64,000 nucleotides of DNA from Paramecium pentaurelia (Eukaryota; Ciliophora; Oligohymenophorea; Peniculida; Parameciidae), in assembly GCA_905183005.1 (NCBI GenBank), contig CAJJDO010000034.1:202060-266059 (forward strand), written 5' to 3'. Position 1 is the first letter of the stretch, and the number at the start of each line of letters is the position of its first letter. Made by a program: the position numbers and the translations under genes. Under the pieces are notes generated by a model. That model did no database searches and was not told the origin of the DNA. It worked only from the letters and a program-made list of their open reading frames with translations. Positions 11,806 to 24,336 of the stretch are shown in pieces.

Positions 11806-12624
11806 ATGGGTTAGTGTATTACAAAAGAAGCAGATGAACAAAGAAGCATATAAAGAAACTCATAAAAACCTACAATATAACCATTGAATAGGACATATAG
11901 CTCTAAACTCTTAAATCCCAACATTACAGATTGTGTTATATTAGAAGAAGAGTCATATTTGTAATAAAGTTCTTTATACTCCATATATACAATTATGGAA
12001 GAAAACTAAGTTAAGAGATCAACTCTTGCTAATGCAGTATCTAAAGTGAAACCTTTAGGTAATGCTATTACATCAGGAATATCAGTTCAATTCATCAATA
12101 TTAGTAATGGTAGAAAATTACATTCTCATGCTATTAAGTAAGACAAAGGCTTAAAATAACATGAAGTAAGTCTATGTAATGAAATTGAAAAGAACGCTTA
12201 TGATGAATGGTTAATATTAACTAATCATAATGAGCCTGTTAAAGATGGAGATGTAGTGGCAGTATTTAAATTATATATTTTCAGGTTCAACATAAAATTA
12301 CAAAATGTATTCTCAGATCTAGTAATGACATATTGACTAAATCAAAATTATAATAAGTGTCTTGTGTTGATATCATATAAGATTTGACAGAAGATGATTA
12401 TTGGATCATAGAGATTATTAATGACACTAAATAAATTAACAAATTGCATAGCAATAATTTAATAAGTAAAAATTTAAATTTTACTTAAATAAGGAATTAA
12501 ACATGCTCACACTAACACATATTTATCTGGAACCAAAAATAAAGCTGTACTTAAAGGCCACATGGAAGTTTGTGTTACCTAATAACCTGGCCATGACATA
12601 TGGGTTGTAGAAGATACATTTTGA
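11806..12624 (+). CDS. MIR-domain protein with N-terminal acylation motif
   Basis: ATG 11806, TGA 12622-12624; introns of 23 and 28 nt; 255 aa. The N-terminus MGQCITKE suits N-myristoylation at Gly2 with palmitoylation at Cys4 and there is no signal peptide. From residue ~90 the protein shows MIR-like beta-trefoil repeats: GISVQFINISNGRKLHSHAI, EWLILTNHNEPVKDGDVVAVQH, DDYWIIEI and RIKHAHTNTYLSG...GHDIWVVED. MIR domains occur in IP3/ryanodine receptors, SDF2 and O-mannosyltransferases and are usually lumenal or receptor-associated. Here the predicted place is the cytosolic face of a membrane. Function unknown. Confidence 0.65.
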
Positions 12625-12691
12625 TAGTAAAAATTACTATTTCTTTTTTATTTATTTATATTATTGGATATATATATATTAATTTTATTTT

Positions 12692-13100
12692 ATGAAAATA
12701 TAGCACCTTCTCATTCAATTGTTAATATTTACAACTGTCTAAACAATTTGTATTTAGCTTTTATTTGATCCTTGGTCATAAGAAAGATTTGAAAGAATGT
12801 CAAGAGAAAATGCAAGATTATTTAATCCATTATTATAAATATTGAATAGAATTGATTTCATAAGAGAAGCAATCTCTATTTTAGGAATTTTAAGTTCCTT
12901 AATGTATTTATTCGGGTATAAAATATCTAACTATATGAAGATCAAAGTTCTTTGGGCAAATGACTATTTTATGGCTAGTTTTTTATTGGGCAATATTCTT
13001 TAATTTCAATATCATAAGAAGTGAAAGATTTTTTGCTTATGTATTACCTGGAACATTTGGAATATGTGCATTTTCAAATACACTTCTAAAAACATTATGA
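12692..13100 (+). CDS. Small multipass membrane protein
   Basis: ATG 12692, TGA 13098-13100, one 25-nt intron; 127 aa. The N-terminus has a hydrophobic, signal-like helix (HLLIQLLIFTTVQTICIQLL), followed by a charged segment with DPWSQERFERMSRENARLFN and then three likely membrane helices around ISILGILSSLMYLFG, MTILWLVFYWAIFFNF and FFAYVLPGTFGICAF. I do not recognise the family. The upstream ATG was chosen because the frame is open and coding-like to it. Confidence 0.6.
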
Positions 13101-13147
13101 TAAATTAATATATAACGTTAAAATAATTAGAAATATTTTTAAATTTT

Positions 13148-13901
13148 ATGATCCCTCGCAAGTCATCCATGTCTAAGAAAACTATTGGTTAACCTAAATT
13201 CATTTTAAAAGACGACAATACTTTGGATTCATCATATTTGGAGATGTATCAATAAAATAAAAATCATAATTCTGGTTAAAGATTACAATAAATACTACAA
13301 AAATAAATAAATCAATCATAAAAGAATAAATCTGTTGAAGAAGATAGATTAACAAGATAATAATTTATTAATAGAAGTTAATAAGTAGTACGTTAAGATT
13401 TAGGATCATATACTCCTTAAAATATTTCTTATGAAGATTTAGATTTAAGAGAAGAGAATAAATAGTTAAAATGTATTCTAATATTAATATATTATAGAAT
13501 AAATAAGAAAATTACAATTAGAATTGCAATAGAGTAAACATTAAAATTAATTATTGATTCAAGATTTCGAATAATTAAGAGATCAATTAGAAAAATAATC
13601 AGAAGAATTTAATTAAGCTTTCGAATTGATAAATGATGAAAAATTATTAATTCAATAAGAAATTGATTAAAAAGATTAAATAATTGCTTAATTAAGATAA
13701 TAATTAGCTCCTCCAAGTAAAACATAAATGCAGATAGATGAAATCAAAAACAGAATCTTAGCTCGTAAATCTGTTCATAGAAGTTCAAGAGAAAATATCA
13801 CACAATTAATGAATGATATGGACCAATCTGCTAGATAAGATCTTAAAGAGAATTTCATGGATTACAATAATAGAATAATACTATAGAAATCAATTAAATG
13901 A
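13148..13901 (+). CDS. Gln-rich coiled-coil protein
   Basis: ATG 13148, TGA 13899-13901, one 25-nt intron; 242 aa. The middle and C-terminal parts form a heptad-like coiled coil rich in Leu, Glu and Gln (e.g. RKLQLELQQSKHQNQLL, DFEQLRDQLEKQSEEF). The N-terminus is basic and Ser-rich. No domain recognised; a cytoskeletal or scaffold role would be a guess. Confidence 0.65.
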
Positions 13902-14005
13902 ATTAATTAATTAATATCAATCTATATATAATTATAAATACTCCATTTTTGTTATTTATTGTAAATTAATATAAAAATAATCAACTGATTTAAAGAGTCT
14001 AATGT

Positions 14006-15089
14006 TCAAGCTTTATCTCTTAGTAAAATTCCCATTACTTATTTTTCACTCATCTATAAAACTAATTAATATTAATGTATTTCGCCATATAATTTAATGG
14101 CCAATGTTTTTGGACGAGGAATTTCATTAAAAATAGTAGGTTAATTCATATCAATATATCCAATACATTATTATTGATCACATTGAACCGAAAACAATTT
14201 CCATTCTTTGTTTATCTCTTTATTCATCCATGGATTTAAATCAGACAATCTAAATGTGAAATGTGTAATTAAAGGTAAAACTTATACATCTAAATTTTGT
14301 TATCTCAATTTTGACATAAATTATGGAGATTAATTATCATCAAATTCTGGAATAGTAAATTCTAAATATGTTTCTTCCATTTTCATCATTAATATTTATT
14401 AATCTTAATTCATAAGATTATCTTTTATTATAATTTCCAATCTCTCAAGTTCTTTTGACCAAAATAGATAATTAGATAAATTAAATCTACTATTAATATG
14501 AAATTTTAATAATGAAATTTTTCCACTACAATAATGCAGTTCCTATAAACCCAATGTTTTTCTTAGATTTTTAGTATTTTATGGGATTCCTGCAAAGTTA
14601 CCATCTTCATCCAGAATACAATCTTATTAAATGATTGTTTTGATATTTTTTTTATTCAATGCTTCTTTTAAAACACAAAATAATCCAAAATCATTTACAT
14701 ATTTGCCAGCACATAATGCATTTTATATTAACAACTCATTTGATTACTATAATTCTTAAAAATCTAAAGGTTCCATAGTTTTTAAATAGAAACCCAAATC
14801 TTTATGAAATTTTTAACCTAATAATAAAATTCCTTTTTTAATGGTTTTTATTTTATTTGTTGGTGGTACTTTGGGAGTTTTAAGATTTTCCTCATTCTAT
14901 TTATCTAAGGGGGCTAAATCTTTTAAAAGATGATTGGTAATGATTCTTTCTTTCTGAGATTGAGAGGCCTCTATATTTTTTGGGAGCTCCATAGTAAATT
15001 GTTTACTCTATTATTCTAAGAAATTATAAAGTGAATAGGAAACTTTTTGATTCTTCCAATAGTTTGGACTGATGAACAGAAATACTCAT
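14006..15089 (-). CDS. Unrecognised protein, 351 aa
   Basis: ATG 15089-15087, TGA 14008-14006, one 28-nt intron starting GTTTCC. Without that intron the first clear ATG would be at 14992; the upstream exon was preferred because it reads well (MSISVHQSKLLEESK) and joins in phase. The protein has a polar N-terminus, then a mixed alpha/beta-looking core (e.g. GILLLGQKFHKDLGFYLKTM, NDFGLFCVLKEALNKKN, LPLITHFTFRLSDLNPWM). No transmembrane segment and no recognised family. It converges on the coiled-coil gene with 104 bp between stops. Confidence 0.65.
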
Positions 15090-16190
15090 CTTTCGTTTGC
15101 TGATCTCAAGTGAATTTAATATTTGTTGGAATTAATCATTCTCATCACTTTATGACATAATTATTATATAATCATTTTTATAATGGTATACCTTATATTA
15201 AAAAATGACTTCTACTTCTTTAGATAATAAACAAATTAAATCTCTAAATTTAATTTCTTGAAGTTTAGAAAGAATGAAAAATTATATGCTATTCTTTATA
15301 AAATTTGAAAATTAAATAGATTATCAAATGCTATTCTTCTTAAGTGTATTTATTTCTTAAATTCATTTTCTTTTCAGAATTAATTCCCAAATATTTCATA
15401 CTTCATTAAAGTTGTTTTAAATTCATAAGAATTTAATTGAATCAATTATTTCCTCTTCTTATTATAAGGTATTCTTTTTAATACAACTAGTGTTAATAAA
15501 GATAGGTTTTAACATATTGATATTAATAATAAATATTCTTTGAATTCTACTTGAATTTTTATATATTAACTTATTTTATCTAAACTAATTGAATAAATAT
15601 AATAAATACTTTATTTAAAATTGGATAGATATTTTTTAATACTATACATTTACATGGTCTACACAATTTAATAATTTATCTTTATTTAAAAATAGTATAA
15701 ATCTACAATTAAAGATATTCAAATTTAATTATGCTCTAAATTTCTTTCAAAATTATCTATATATTTATATACTATCTTCTAATCCTTAACCTTCTTAAAT
15801 TAATAATAATATGAATATTAATAATCATATGTTATCATATTTATATATGAATATTTAGTATAATTCACATATTTTAATTCTTAAGAAATTATGATAACTT
15901 TTGAAATAAAATTAAATAAAATTCTTAAAATTTTAGGAATTCTTTTTGTATCAAAGTTAGACACAATAAATTATTAAAATAGATTTGATCTTTTTTATTT
16001 AGAATTTAAATCTAATATAATAAAAAGATTAGGATTGGAGAAGTAGAATTTTGTTATCTTTCTAGTAATCTAATGATGATAAAATTAATTGAAAAAATTT
16101 GATGTGAATTATATTTTATTCATTTATATTAATTAATACTGTCATTTTTGTATTATTTAATATTTATAGAAGTTTGATCTATTTTTGTTT
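15090..16190. other. 1.1-kb gene-free region with a possible relic
   Basis: No gene could be built. On the minus strand around 15340-15560 short coding-like pieces are broken by in-frame TGA codons (for example a 30-codon ORF beginning MLKPIFINTSC), which could be a decayed gene or chance. The rest is plain AT-rich DNA. Confidence 0.3.
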
Positions 16191-17545
16191 TCATTAACAG
16201 TATTTAAACAAATAAAGTACAGAATTACTGCTTTTATCAAATGTTTAATTGCCTGAATCTCTTCTTCGAAGTATTGGTGATTTATTGGATGCTACCGAAC
16301 TCATATATGATTAAACTACTCCTTTTCTAATTTAAGAATGATCTAATTGATATTCTATTGAGGCTTTATCATTTTTCTTAACTGTAGATTAATATTATTA
16401 ATAAGGATTGATTTATTTAGGTGAATTAATTTTTGTACAACTAGATTTTTGAGATTTACTATTAGATTTGATGTTATCTAGAAACCATGGATGCAAGAGA
16501 ATCTAAATAAAATTGAAATATACTTCTGCTGCAGAAATGCGATTTTCTGGATCGAATTATAACATTTAATATAATAGATCTTGTAAATAGTGATCATTAA
16601 TAGAATGGAAATTAATTTTGCATTACATAATCAATTGAAATAATTCTTTATCATTTGAACCTTTAAATGGGAAATAACCTTGAGTTAAATAATATATAAC
16701 AATCCCAAAAGCCCAAATATCAGCAGGTGGTCCTCTATAATATTATTTAGTAACAATTTCTGGAGCCATATAACTAGGAGTTCCACAATATATCTTTTTT
16801 TTTATGGAATTGGAAAAAAGAGTAGAAAAACCAAAATCAATTAATTTGACTTATCCATCTGAATAAAGTATATTTTCAATTTTTATATCTCTATGAGTAA
16901 TGTGTCGAGCATGTAAATAATTTAATGCTGATGCTATTTAATATAAAGCTTATTTTAAATTATATCCTTTTAAAGTATTTAATTATTTTCCATCTATATA
17001 TTCCAAGAGTAAATTGATATGATTATTAGTTTCAATTACATTGTAAATATTAATAATATTAGGATGTTTGATCATTTGAAGTATGCGAATTTCACGAAGT
17101 ATAGACTTTTAACGACTTGAAGAAATATTAGATTTATTGTAAATTTTAAGTGCATAAGATTTAAGTGTTAATTTATCTGCACATAATCTAACACTAGCAT
17201 ATGAACCTGAACCTATTTATTTCCCAACCATATATATTTCTTTAAATGCTATTGTTCTATCTATTATAGATTCTTTAAATAGTTTAAAAGTTAAATCTTA
17301 TGTATTGATTTTCCATAGTGTTTCATCAAAAAGGGGATCCAATGTCTTTAACTTTGGTTATTTTGGTATTTGATAATTTTCAATTATTGTGAGTTAAGAT
17401 GAGTTGTCATGGTATCGATTTGAAATTTTGCTATCTCTTCTTCTAGTTATAACCTCTTTGATAACAAAATATGTACAACCTGTTAATTTAAGTTCTCCTT
17501 ATTCTGTGGTGAAATAGATCTCCTTGAGAATTATTTCCAAAGCAT
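16191..17545 (-). CDS. Ser/Thr protein kinase, CAMK/MARK-like
   Basis: Stop TGA 16193-16191; introns of 26 nt (near the N-terminus, GTT...GAG, less certain) and 21 nt close the frame at 435 aa from ATG 17545. The kinase domain starts near residue 90: glycine loop IGSGSYASVRL, YALKIY lysine, HPNIINIYNVIE, catalytic loop HRDIKIEN, DFGFSTL, activation segment ending GTPSYMAPEIV, ADIWAFGIVIY and an HPW end motif. All catalytic residues are present. The Ser/Asn-rich C-terminal tail has no recognised domain. The first exon was selected because the alternative frame just upstream has no ATG. Substrate unknown. Its start lies about 70 bp from the divergent TypA gene. Confidence 0.82.
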
Positions 17546-17614
17546 ACTTTCTGTTAATGATTAAATAATTTATATAATACAATATATATATATGTATATA
17601 TCATCTCAAATATT

Positions 17615-19655
17615 ATGATTGTAAAGCAAAATAAATTTATTAGTGGTGCTAAATTTAATGCTAAGAACACTAAGATAGTTTAGTTCAATTTTCCATAGAG
17701 TTCCTTTAAGATCATTTTCAGGTGCAGTTGAAGTTACTCCTAAAGATGTACTAATATATATAGATAGCTTTATAGGAAATATTAAAAATTTTGCATTCAG
17801 AATCTAGAGACATTTTTAGAAATGTGGCCATCATAGCACATGTTGACCATGGAAAAACAGTAAATTATTGATTCTATTTTAAAAAAAGACTCTTGTTGAT
17901 GCTTTATTAAGAGCTAGTGGTTGTGCAAATGAATATGATTCAATGGATAGCAATGCATTAGAAAAAGAAAAAGGAATTACTATTCTATCTAAAGTGACTG
18001 GTGTTACTTTTGGAGGAAACAAAATAAATATTGTAGATACACCAGGACATTAAGATTTTGGAGGAGAAGTAGAGAGAATTATGTCAATGGTTGATGGTGT
18101 ATGTTTATTAGTTTGTGCAACTGAAGGACCTATGGCTTAAACTAGATTTGTTTTATAAAAGGCATTACAATCAAATTTGAAACCAATAGTTATCATTAAT
18201 AAAGTAGATAGACCATCCGCTAGACCTGTAGAAGTTGAGCATGAAATTTTCAATTTGTTTTGTGATTTAGAAGCTCCAAGTGAATCACTTGAATATCCTT
18301 TGTATTTTTGTTCTGGCAAAGAAGGTTGGGTTAGAAAAGGTTCTATGGAAGCAGAAAAATAAGGATTAGAAGATGTATTGGAAACTATTGTAGAAACAAT
18401 CCCACCTCCATAAATTGGTACAGAAAGCAGTTTTAAAATGTTGGTTTCATAATAAGAAAGTCATCCATACTATGGTAAAATAGTTATAGGTAAAATACAT
18501 TAAGGTGAAATCAAACTTAATGATAAAATATTAGCAGTTGATTAATAAGGAAAATTGGTTGAAACAGCTAAAGTATTGAAAATTTTAAGAAGATATGGAA
18601 TGTAACAATTAGAAATGGCAAGAGCTGTTGCTGGAGATATTGTCTAAGTTGCAGGATTCACTAATGCAATTGTTACTAATACTTTAAATGAAATGGGAAA
18701 AAATGATGTGATTCCATCAATACCCATAGATCCTCCTATGATTTCAGTCTCTATTGGTGTTAATACTGGTCCTTTGGCAGGAAAAGAAGGAACAAAACTG
18801 AATGCTTAATAAATTAAAGAAAGATTAATGAGAGAAGGATAAAGTGATGTTGCATTATAAGTTATGGTTAAAGATAAATCAGATGATAGTGCTTGTGTAT
18901 AATTGTTAGGTAGAGGAGATCTCCATTTAGCCATATTACTTGAAAATATGAGAAGAGAAGGATTTGAAATGCAAGTATCACCACCATAAATTGTTACTAA
19001 GAAATGTCCAGATACTGGCAAAACATTAGAACCAATGGAAAAGGTGACTATTGAAATTGATTAACAATATATGACTGGTTTAATTGATAAAATGTCATAA
19101 AGAAAAGCTATTTATGAGGATTGCATTAATATTGATAAAACTAGAGTTAAATTAATATTCTCAGCACCAACTAGAGGTTTAGTAGGTTTAAGAGCAGAAT
19201 TAATTAATGACACCAGAGGAACAGCTATTATGTAACAACAATTCCTAGGATATTAAGAATATAGAGGAACTTTGAAAAAGAATTTAAAGGGTGCAATCAT
19301 TTCTATGGCTGCAGGAGTATGTTAAGGTTATGCTCTTGAAGATATTCAAAAATTTGGACCATTATTTGTTAAACCAGGATCCAAAGTATATGTTGGTTAA
19401 GTTATTGGAGAACATAAATTAGAATAAGATATTGAAGTTAATCCTATTAGAGAAAAGAAATTAACTAATGTTAGAACAGTATTAGCTGATGAAAAGATAA
19501 GTTTATTTCCTCCAAAAGTCTTTACTTTAGAAGATGTAATTGCTTATATTAGAGATGATGAATTAGTTGAAGTTACTCCAAAAGATCTCAGAATTAGAAA
19601 GAAAGAATTAGATTCAACCCTTAGAAAAACTCAGCGTAAAAACCAATCAAAATGA
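17615..19655 (+). CDS. typA: TypA/BipA translational GTPase
   Basis: Ribosome-associated GTPase of the EF-G class, involved in stress-related translation and ribosome assembly. ATG 17615, TGA 19653-19655; introns of 22, 28 and 29 nt; 653 aa, slightly above the bacterial ~610. G1 is AHVDHGKTTLVDALL, G2 region GITILSK, G3 DTPGHQDFGGEVER and G4 NKVDRPSARP. The later domains show TGPLAGKEG, LGRGDLHLAILLENMRREGFE, SAPTRGLVGLRAEL and the TypA-typical TVLADEKISLFPPKVFTLEDVIAYI...ELVEVTPKDLRIRKKELD. A ~50-aa N-terminal extension could be an organelle transit peptide, so a mitochondrial location is plausible but inferred. Confidence 0.95.
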
Positions 19656-19690
19656 TTAATAATGCGTATTATAATTAAATTTTAAATAAG

Positions 19691-21238
19691 ATGGGTATTT
19701 GTGCATCGAAAAAATAGAAAGATGATTTGGCATTAAAACCAAAACACTGGCCTAGTAGTCCAGGTAGAAGACACACTGGAAATAGTTTTAAATATGGAAC
19801 TGATCTTTACATCAATTTAAAAAATGGTTAGATTGATAATTTTTACATTTTGGGGGATGTTCTTGGAGTTGGAGCATTTGGATAAGTTGTCAAAGCTACT
19901 CATAAACAAAGTGGATAAATGAGAGCATTGAAAACTTTGGCAAAAAAAAAAATAATTAATGAAGAAAAAGAAAAAATGTTTGCAGAAGTCAATATTCTTC
20001 GTAAATTAGACCATCCAAACATAGTAAAACTTTTTGAAATATTCGAGGATGCTTAAAATTATTATTTAATTACTGAGTATTGAAATTTTTATATTGTTAG
20101 ACTTATTTAAGGAGGTGAACTTATAAAAAAAATACAGGCATAAAATACATTTTCTGAAGCAGAAGCTGCATACTATATGAGATAACTATTATCTGCCTTG
20201 CAATATTGTCATAAAGCAAAGATAGTTCATCGTGATTTAAAATTAGATAACCTTATGCTTAATGTAGAATCAGAGAAACCAATTTTAAAGGTTATAGATT
20301 TTGGTACATCTCGTAAGATTATCCAAGAAAAATATCTGACCTCTAAATTAGGAACAGTACTAATATATTCTAATTGTTTTATAGCCTCATTACACTGCCC
20401 CAGAAGTATTTAAATAATAGTACACAGAAAAATGTGACATTTGGTCCTGTGGTGTTATCCTTTATACATTATTGTGTGGATATCTACCCTTTAATGGAAG
20501 TGATGCAAGAGCCACATAGATATTGATAGAATGTGATAGGTGGACCTTTGATAAGAATGACTGGGCTAAGATTTCTTCAGAAGCTAAAAGATTTGTTAAA
20601 AAACTTATGACATATAATCCAGATAAAAGAATATCAGCAGAAGAAGCATATTTAGATCCTTGGCTATAAGGACATATAAATAATATAATAGATTCAAGAG
20701 CTTTAAATCGCTTATAACAATTTTATGTAATTAATTTGAAATCTATTTTTAGTAATCTCATGTAATATAAGAATTAATTAAATAATATATAACTTTTTAA
20801 GTTCTAACACCTGAAGATAAGGCAAAAATTTTAGGAAATTTCTAATCTTTAGATAAGGATGGAGATGGTAGAATAAATAGAGAAGATTTAATATATGGTT
20901 TGAAGTAATCAAAACTAGATGAGACTGAGATTGAGAAATAAATAGATAGAATAATGGAGTAATGTGACTTTAATAAAACTGGATCTATTGAATACAATGC
21001 ATTTCTTAGAATAATGATAGGATAAGAATTATCAGAAAAAACAAACCTATTGGAAGAAGCTTTTAGATAGTTTGATATTGATAAAGATGGTTTGATAAAA
21101 AAATAAAATTTAGAGGATGTTTTAGGAGGAATAATAATAGATGAAACTCATTGGGAAGAAATACTCAAAAAATGCGATTCTGATTAAAAAGGTATGATTG
21201 ACAAAGAGAATTTTATAAAACTAATGTAATAATTTTGA
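19691..21238 (+). CDS. Calcium-dependent protein kinase (CDPK) with altered EF hands
   Basis: ATG 19691, TGA 21236-21238; introns of 24, 28 and 26 nt; 489 aa, the usual CDPK size. MGICASKK suits N-myristoylation/palmitoylation. The kinase domain (~residues 50-310) has GVGAFGQVVKA, ALKTL, HRDLKLDN, DFGTSRK, APEVF and SCGVILY. Four EF loops follow: DKDGDGRINRED, DFNKTGSIEYNA, DIDKDGLIKKQN and DSDQKGMIDKEN. Positions 1, 3 and 6 are kept, but position 12, normally Glu, is Asp, Ala, Asn and Asn. The kinase looks active; calcium binding may be weak or altered. It follows TypA after only 35 bp. Confidence 0.93.
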
Positions 21239-21816
21239 TTTAATCAATTTACTAAAGTATAAAAATATAATTAGTTATTATTTTAAATATATATTACTCT
21301 TTATAATCATAAAAAAAAGTATCAAAAATGATTTAACCATATTCTGATACTTTTCAAAAAATAAGAATATTATACTTTCTAGAATTTTAACTAAATTTCT
21401 TCAATTTTTAATTAATGATTTAAGATTATGAATTTTTATGAAGGTCATAATGATTAATTGTACTCTTTCTTATCTTGTTCATTAATTAATGATTTCAATT
21501 TGTAAAGCATATTATTTTGCATTTATAAACTTTCAATTCGAATAGACTTGTTTAATTATTAAGGTTGATGTTTTTTAAAGAAAAAGTTAAAAGTATAATT
21601 AAAATGATTGAATATTATAATAATCAAAATAAAGTAAATAATAATTTAGAAACACTATTATAATTGATATTAATAAAACTAATATTGAAATTGATAAGTT
21701 AATGTTAAGAATTGTGTTCGAAATGAATTGGCCAATATGAAGAGAACAAATCCTAAAAATCATATTATTATGTAATATTAATATATAAATATATTAAATA
21801 GCTGATTCTGTAAGAA
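21239..21816. other. AT-rich region with a possible small minus-strand ORF
   Basis: On the minus strand a frame ends at TGA 21447-21445 after a coding-like tail (QLNKSIRIESLQMQNN and SLINEQDKKEYNQSL). No convincing start or intron structure could be found, and an overlapping frame looks like a membrane helix. It may be a short gene or a relic. Nothing else was seen. Confidence 0.25.
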
Positions 21817-22131
21817 ATGCAAAAGTTGGTAATAAATATATCTTTCATGATTAACAAAACTACAGTTCATTTTTTTATTTTGGAATCATCCTTAGATAAT
21901 GTAATTGAATTATTCTTTGAACTTGTCACAATAATTATTTTTAATAATATTATTCAAAGTAAGAAATTACAAGCATTAAATATGAGAAAAAAGACTAAAT
22001 TCTTAATGAATTTAATTTGTTATTTCTATTAAGTAATACATTATTATGAGTAAACATAGCCAAATATCGTTGATTCATATCGTTTAGCTGATATTATTAA
22101 TATTATTATACAGGTAGTTTCTGTAAATTGA
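21817..22131 (+). CDS. Hypothetical protein, 104 aa
   Basis: ATG 21817, TGA 22129-22131, no intron needed. The first half is hydrophobic (FFILESSLDNVIELFFELV), the second has a basic patch (NMRKKTKFLMN) and a polar end. No family recognised. The open frame is long enough to be noteworthy but could be chance in this AT-rich code. Confidence 0.3.
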
Positions 22132-22268
22132 GATGATTTTCTCTTTTTATTAAGTTATAGTCTTATATTCGATTGAGCAAATAGGAAAGTAGGAGCTAGA
22201 TTAATAGAATCTGAGTTATTAAAATATGCATTATGTATATTATGTTTATTTTCGTTATTTAAATTTGA

Positions 22269-23505
22269 ATGAAGCAACCATTACAAAATCGATTAATAAT
22301 TCAAGATGCAAGGAGAAAGAATTTAAGTGCAATTGCTTTTTTAGATCCTTCACCAAAGTAAGTCACTATAAGGAAGGCATCTATAGGGGCATTCAAAAAT
22401 AAAGAAAATATTAATATTAATGAAACACAAAAGAGTAAAACTCCTCAAAATGCTAATACAGAAGATATTAGAAAATAAATTAGTTAACTCATTAAAAGAA
22501 CAACTCAATAACAAAGAACTAAATTAAAAAAAATAGACATTGTATGTGAAGAATAAATAGAAATAAATGATAATCAAGATAGCATTTTTGATGAACTTAC
22601 TCTCAGATTTTTATATCAAAAGGAATAAGAATATCGAATAAATCCATCTTTTTTTGATCATTAAACAAATATAACTCCAATTATGAGATCTATCTTATTT
22701 GATTGGATTAGTGAAGTTTGCAAAGAATTCACTTTAAAAAGAGAAACCTTTCATCTTTGTGTACATAATTTAGATAGATATATGTCCAAAATTTAAATCT
22801 CTAAATAAGAACTTCAATTATTAGGTTTAGCAAGTTTATCTATTGCATGTAAAATAGAAGTATTGTATCAATCTATATTAGGAAATCTATCCTCCAAAAA
22901 TTAATGATTTCTCTTAAGCCAGTAATTATAGCTTTACAGAATAATAAATCCTTGAGAAAGAATAACATATGCTCACATAATTAAAATGGTTGATAAATCC
23001 ACCTACACTTTATCTTTGGAGCACATGGTATTTGTCTTAATGGGATATTTATTATCCTTAACCAAAATTTTAGATTAAATAACCTACATAGGCTTCATAT
23101 ACATTATTTAGACATTATATGGCATTTATTGATTGTGCAATTTTAGATATTAAATTATATTAATTTTCAAATAGAGAGATAGTAGCATCTCTACTTTATT
23201 TAGTTTTACTTAAATAATTTAGTGGAAGTACTTATTAAAGAATAGTTGATAATAAACTCTAAGAAAGAGATATATTAGATTTTCAAAATATTTATAAACC
23301 ATTTATTGAATTAGTTTTTGGATTTTAATTCACTTAATTGGCTAGATGTATAAAATATTTAACAAAATTTTTAACTCTTGATATTATTGTTGATTAACAT
23401 GGATAATTCAAAGTTACTGCAGAAAAGGAATTAGAAGAAGCTTACGAGTATTTTCTATCAATTTAAACACATAATCAAGCTAATCTTTAATTCATTAGAA
23501 AATGA
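22269..23505 (+). CDS. Cyclin (A/B-type cyclin box)
   Basis: Regulatory subunit of cyclin-dependent kinases. ATG 22269, TGA 23503-23505, one 22-nt intron; 404 aa. A basic N-terminus of ~125 aa precedes the cyclin box, with RSILFDWISEVCKEFTLKRE, LDRYMS, LGLASLSIACKIEEIYPP and the second helical repeat QHMLTQLKWLINPPT. The MRSILFDWISEV block matches the MRaIL.DWl.EV signature. A second cyclin fold and a polar tail follow. No clear destruction box was found. The subtype is uncertain. It converges with the next gene, stops 32 bp apart. Confidence 0.9.
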
Positions 23506-23537
23506 TACATTTAATATACTTTAATAGTTGTTTATAA

Positions 23538-24317
23538 TCAAATTATAATATAAATACTCATCAAAATTAATATAAATATTCCAATTATTAGATGTAGTAT
23601 ATATTCTTATTATTATTTTGGTTTACTTTATTCAATTTCAACTTGAGGTTTCTTAATAAGAGAAAGAAAGGTTTTTATATCTGGTATAGGTTTACTAGGT
23701 CTACTGTCTAATATTTTCTTAATAAGTATTTCTTGTTCTTTAAGTTTATCTTAAGCTAAACTTTATTTATAAAAATTACATAAATATCCGAAATGACATA
23801 CTTCTTTCTATTTTTTAAACAGATCCAAAAATTCTTCATTAAATTTTAATGAATCTAGACTACTTTGTGTATGAAAATATGCTGACTATTTTATTTCATT
23901 TTAAATTTTTAATATTTAAGGTTCACCAATTTAAAGTATTTTTTCATTTATGTTACAATCCTTTTATGTTGATTCAAGTTTTTCTTACATTTTTGTTGAT
24001 ATATCTTCTTCACTTTTAGATTCTGATAAAGATTAAGTATATTAAGAATGATATCTAAGATGTTCAAATCTTTTATTTGTAAATAATAGACTTGGTTATT
24101 GAGATCTAGATTTTTTCATTCTAACACTTTCTTCTTATAAATTCAATAAGGGTTATTGACATCTTTTAATAATAATTTTTTAAAGTTTATTGATTGCTAA
24201 ACTCCAATGGTATCTTAAAACCATTAACTTAAATTAGGTTGAAGGTTTTTATTTCTATTTAATGTTTAATTAACAACAATTCATTTTATCTAATAGTATT
24301 CTGGCTTGAGATTTCAT
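23538..24317 (-). CDS. Tail-anchored-type protein, 259 aa
   Basis: ATG 24317-24315, TGA 23540-23538, no introns (260 codons). A basic N-terminus, then a Ser/Glu-rich polar middle (SLSESKSEEDIS) and charged helices. The final ~18 residues are strongly hydrophobic (LIIGIFILILMSIYIII), directly before the stop, which is the layout of a C-terminal tail anchor. No recognised domain. Its start codon is only 19 bp from that of the divergent neighbour. Confidence 0.65.
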
Positions 24318-24336
24318 TATTACTTTAATATTATAA
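24318..24336. promoter_or_regulatory. 19-bp divergent start-to-start spacer
   Basis: Only 19 bp separate the start codons of the genes at 23538-24317 (minus) and 24337-25028 (plus). Both 5' UTRs must be tiny and each promoter must overlap the other gene's leader or coding sequence, if both starts are right. Confidence 0.35.

Noticed and set aside
17581..17604. ATG at 17604 as start of the CAMK-like kinase
   Set aside because: Its frame runs into TGA before the kinase domain and cannot be joined by a normal intron; the ATG at 17545 with a 26-nt intron closes the frame.
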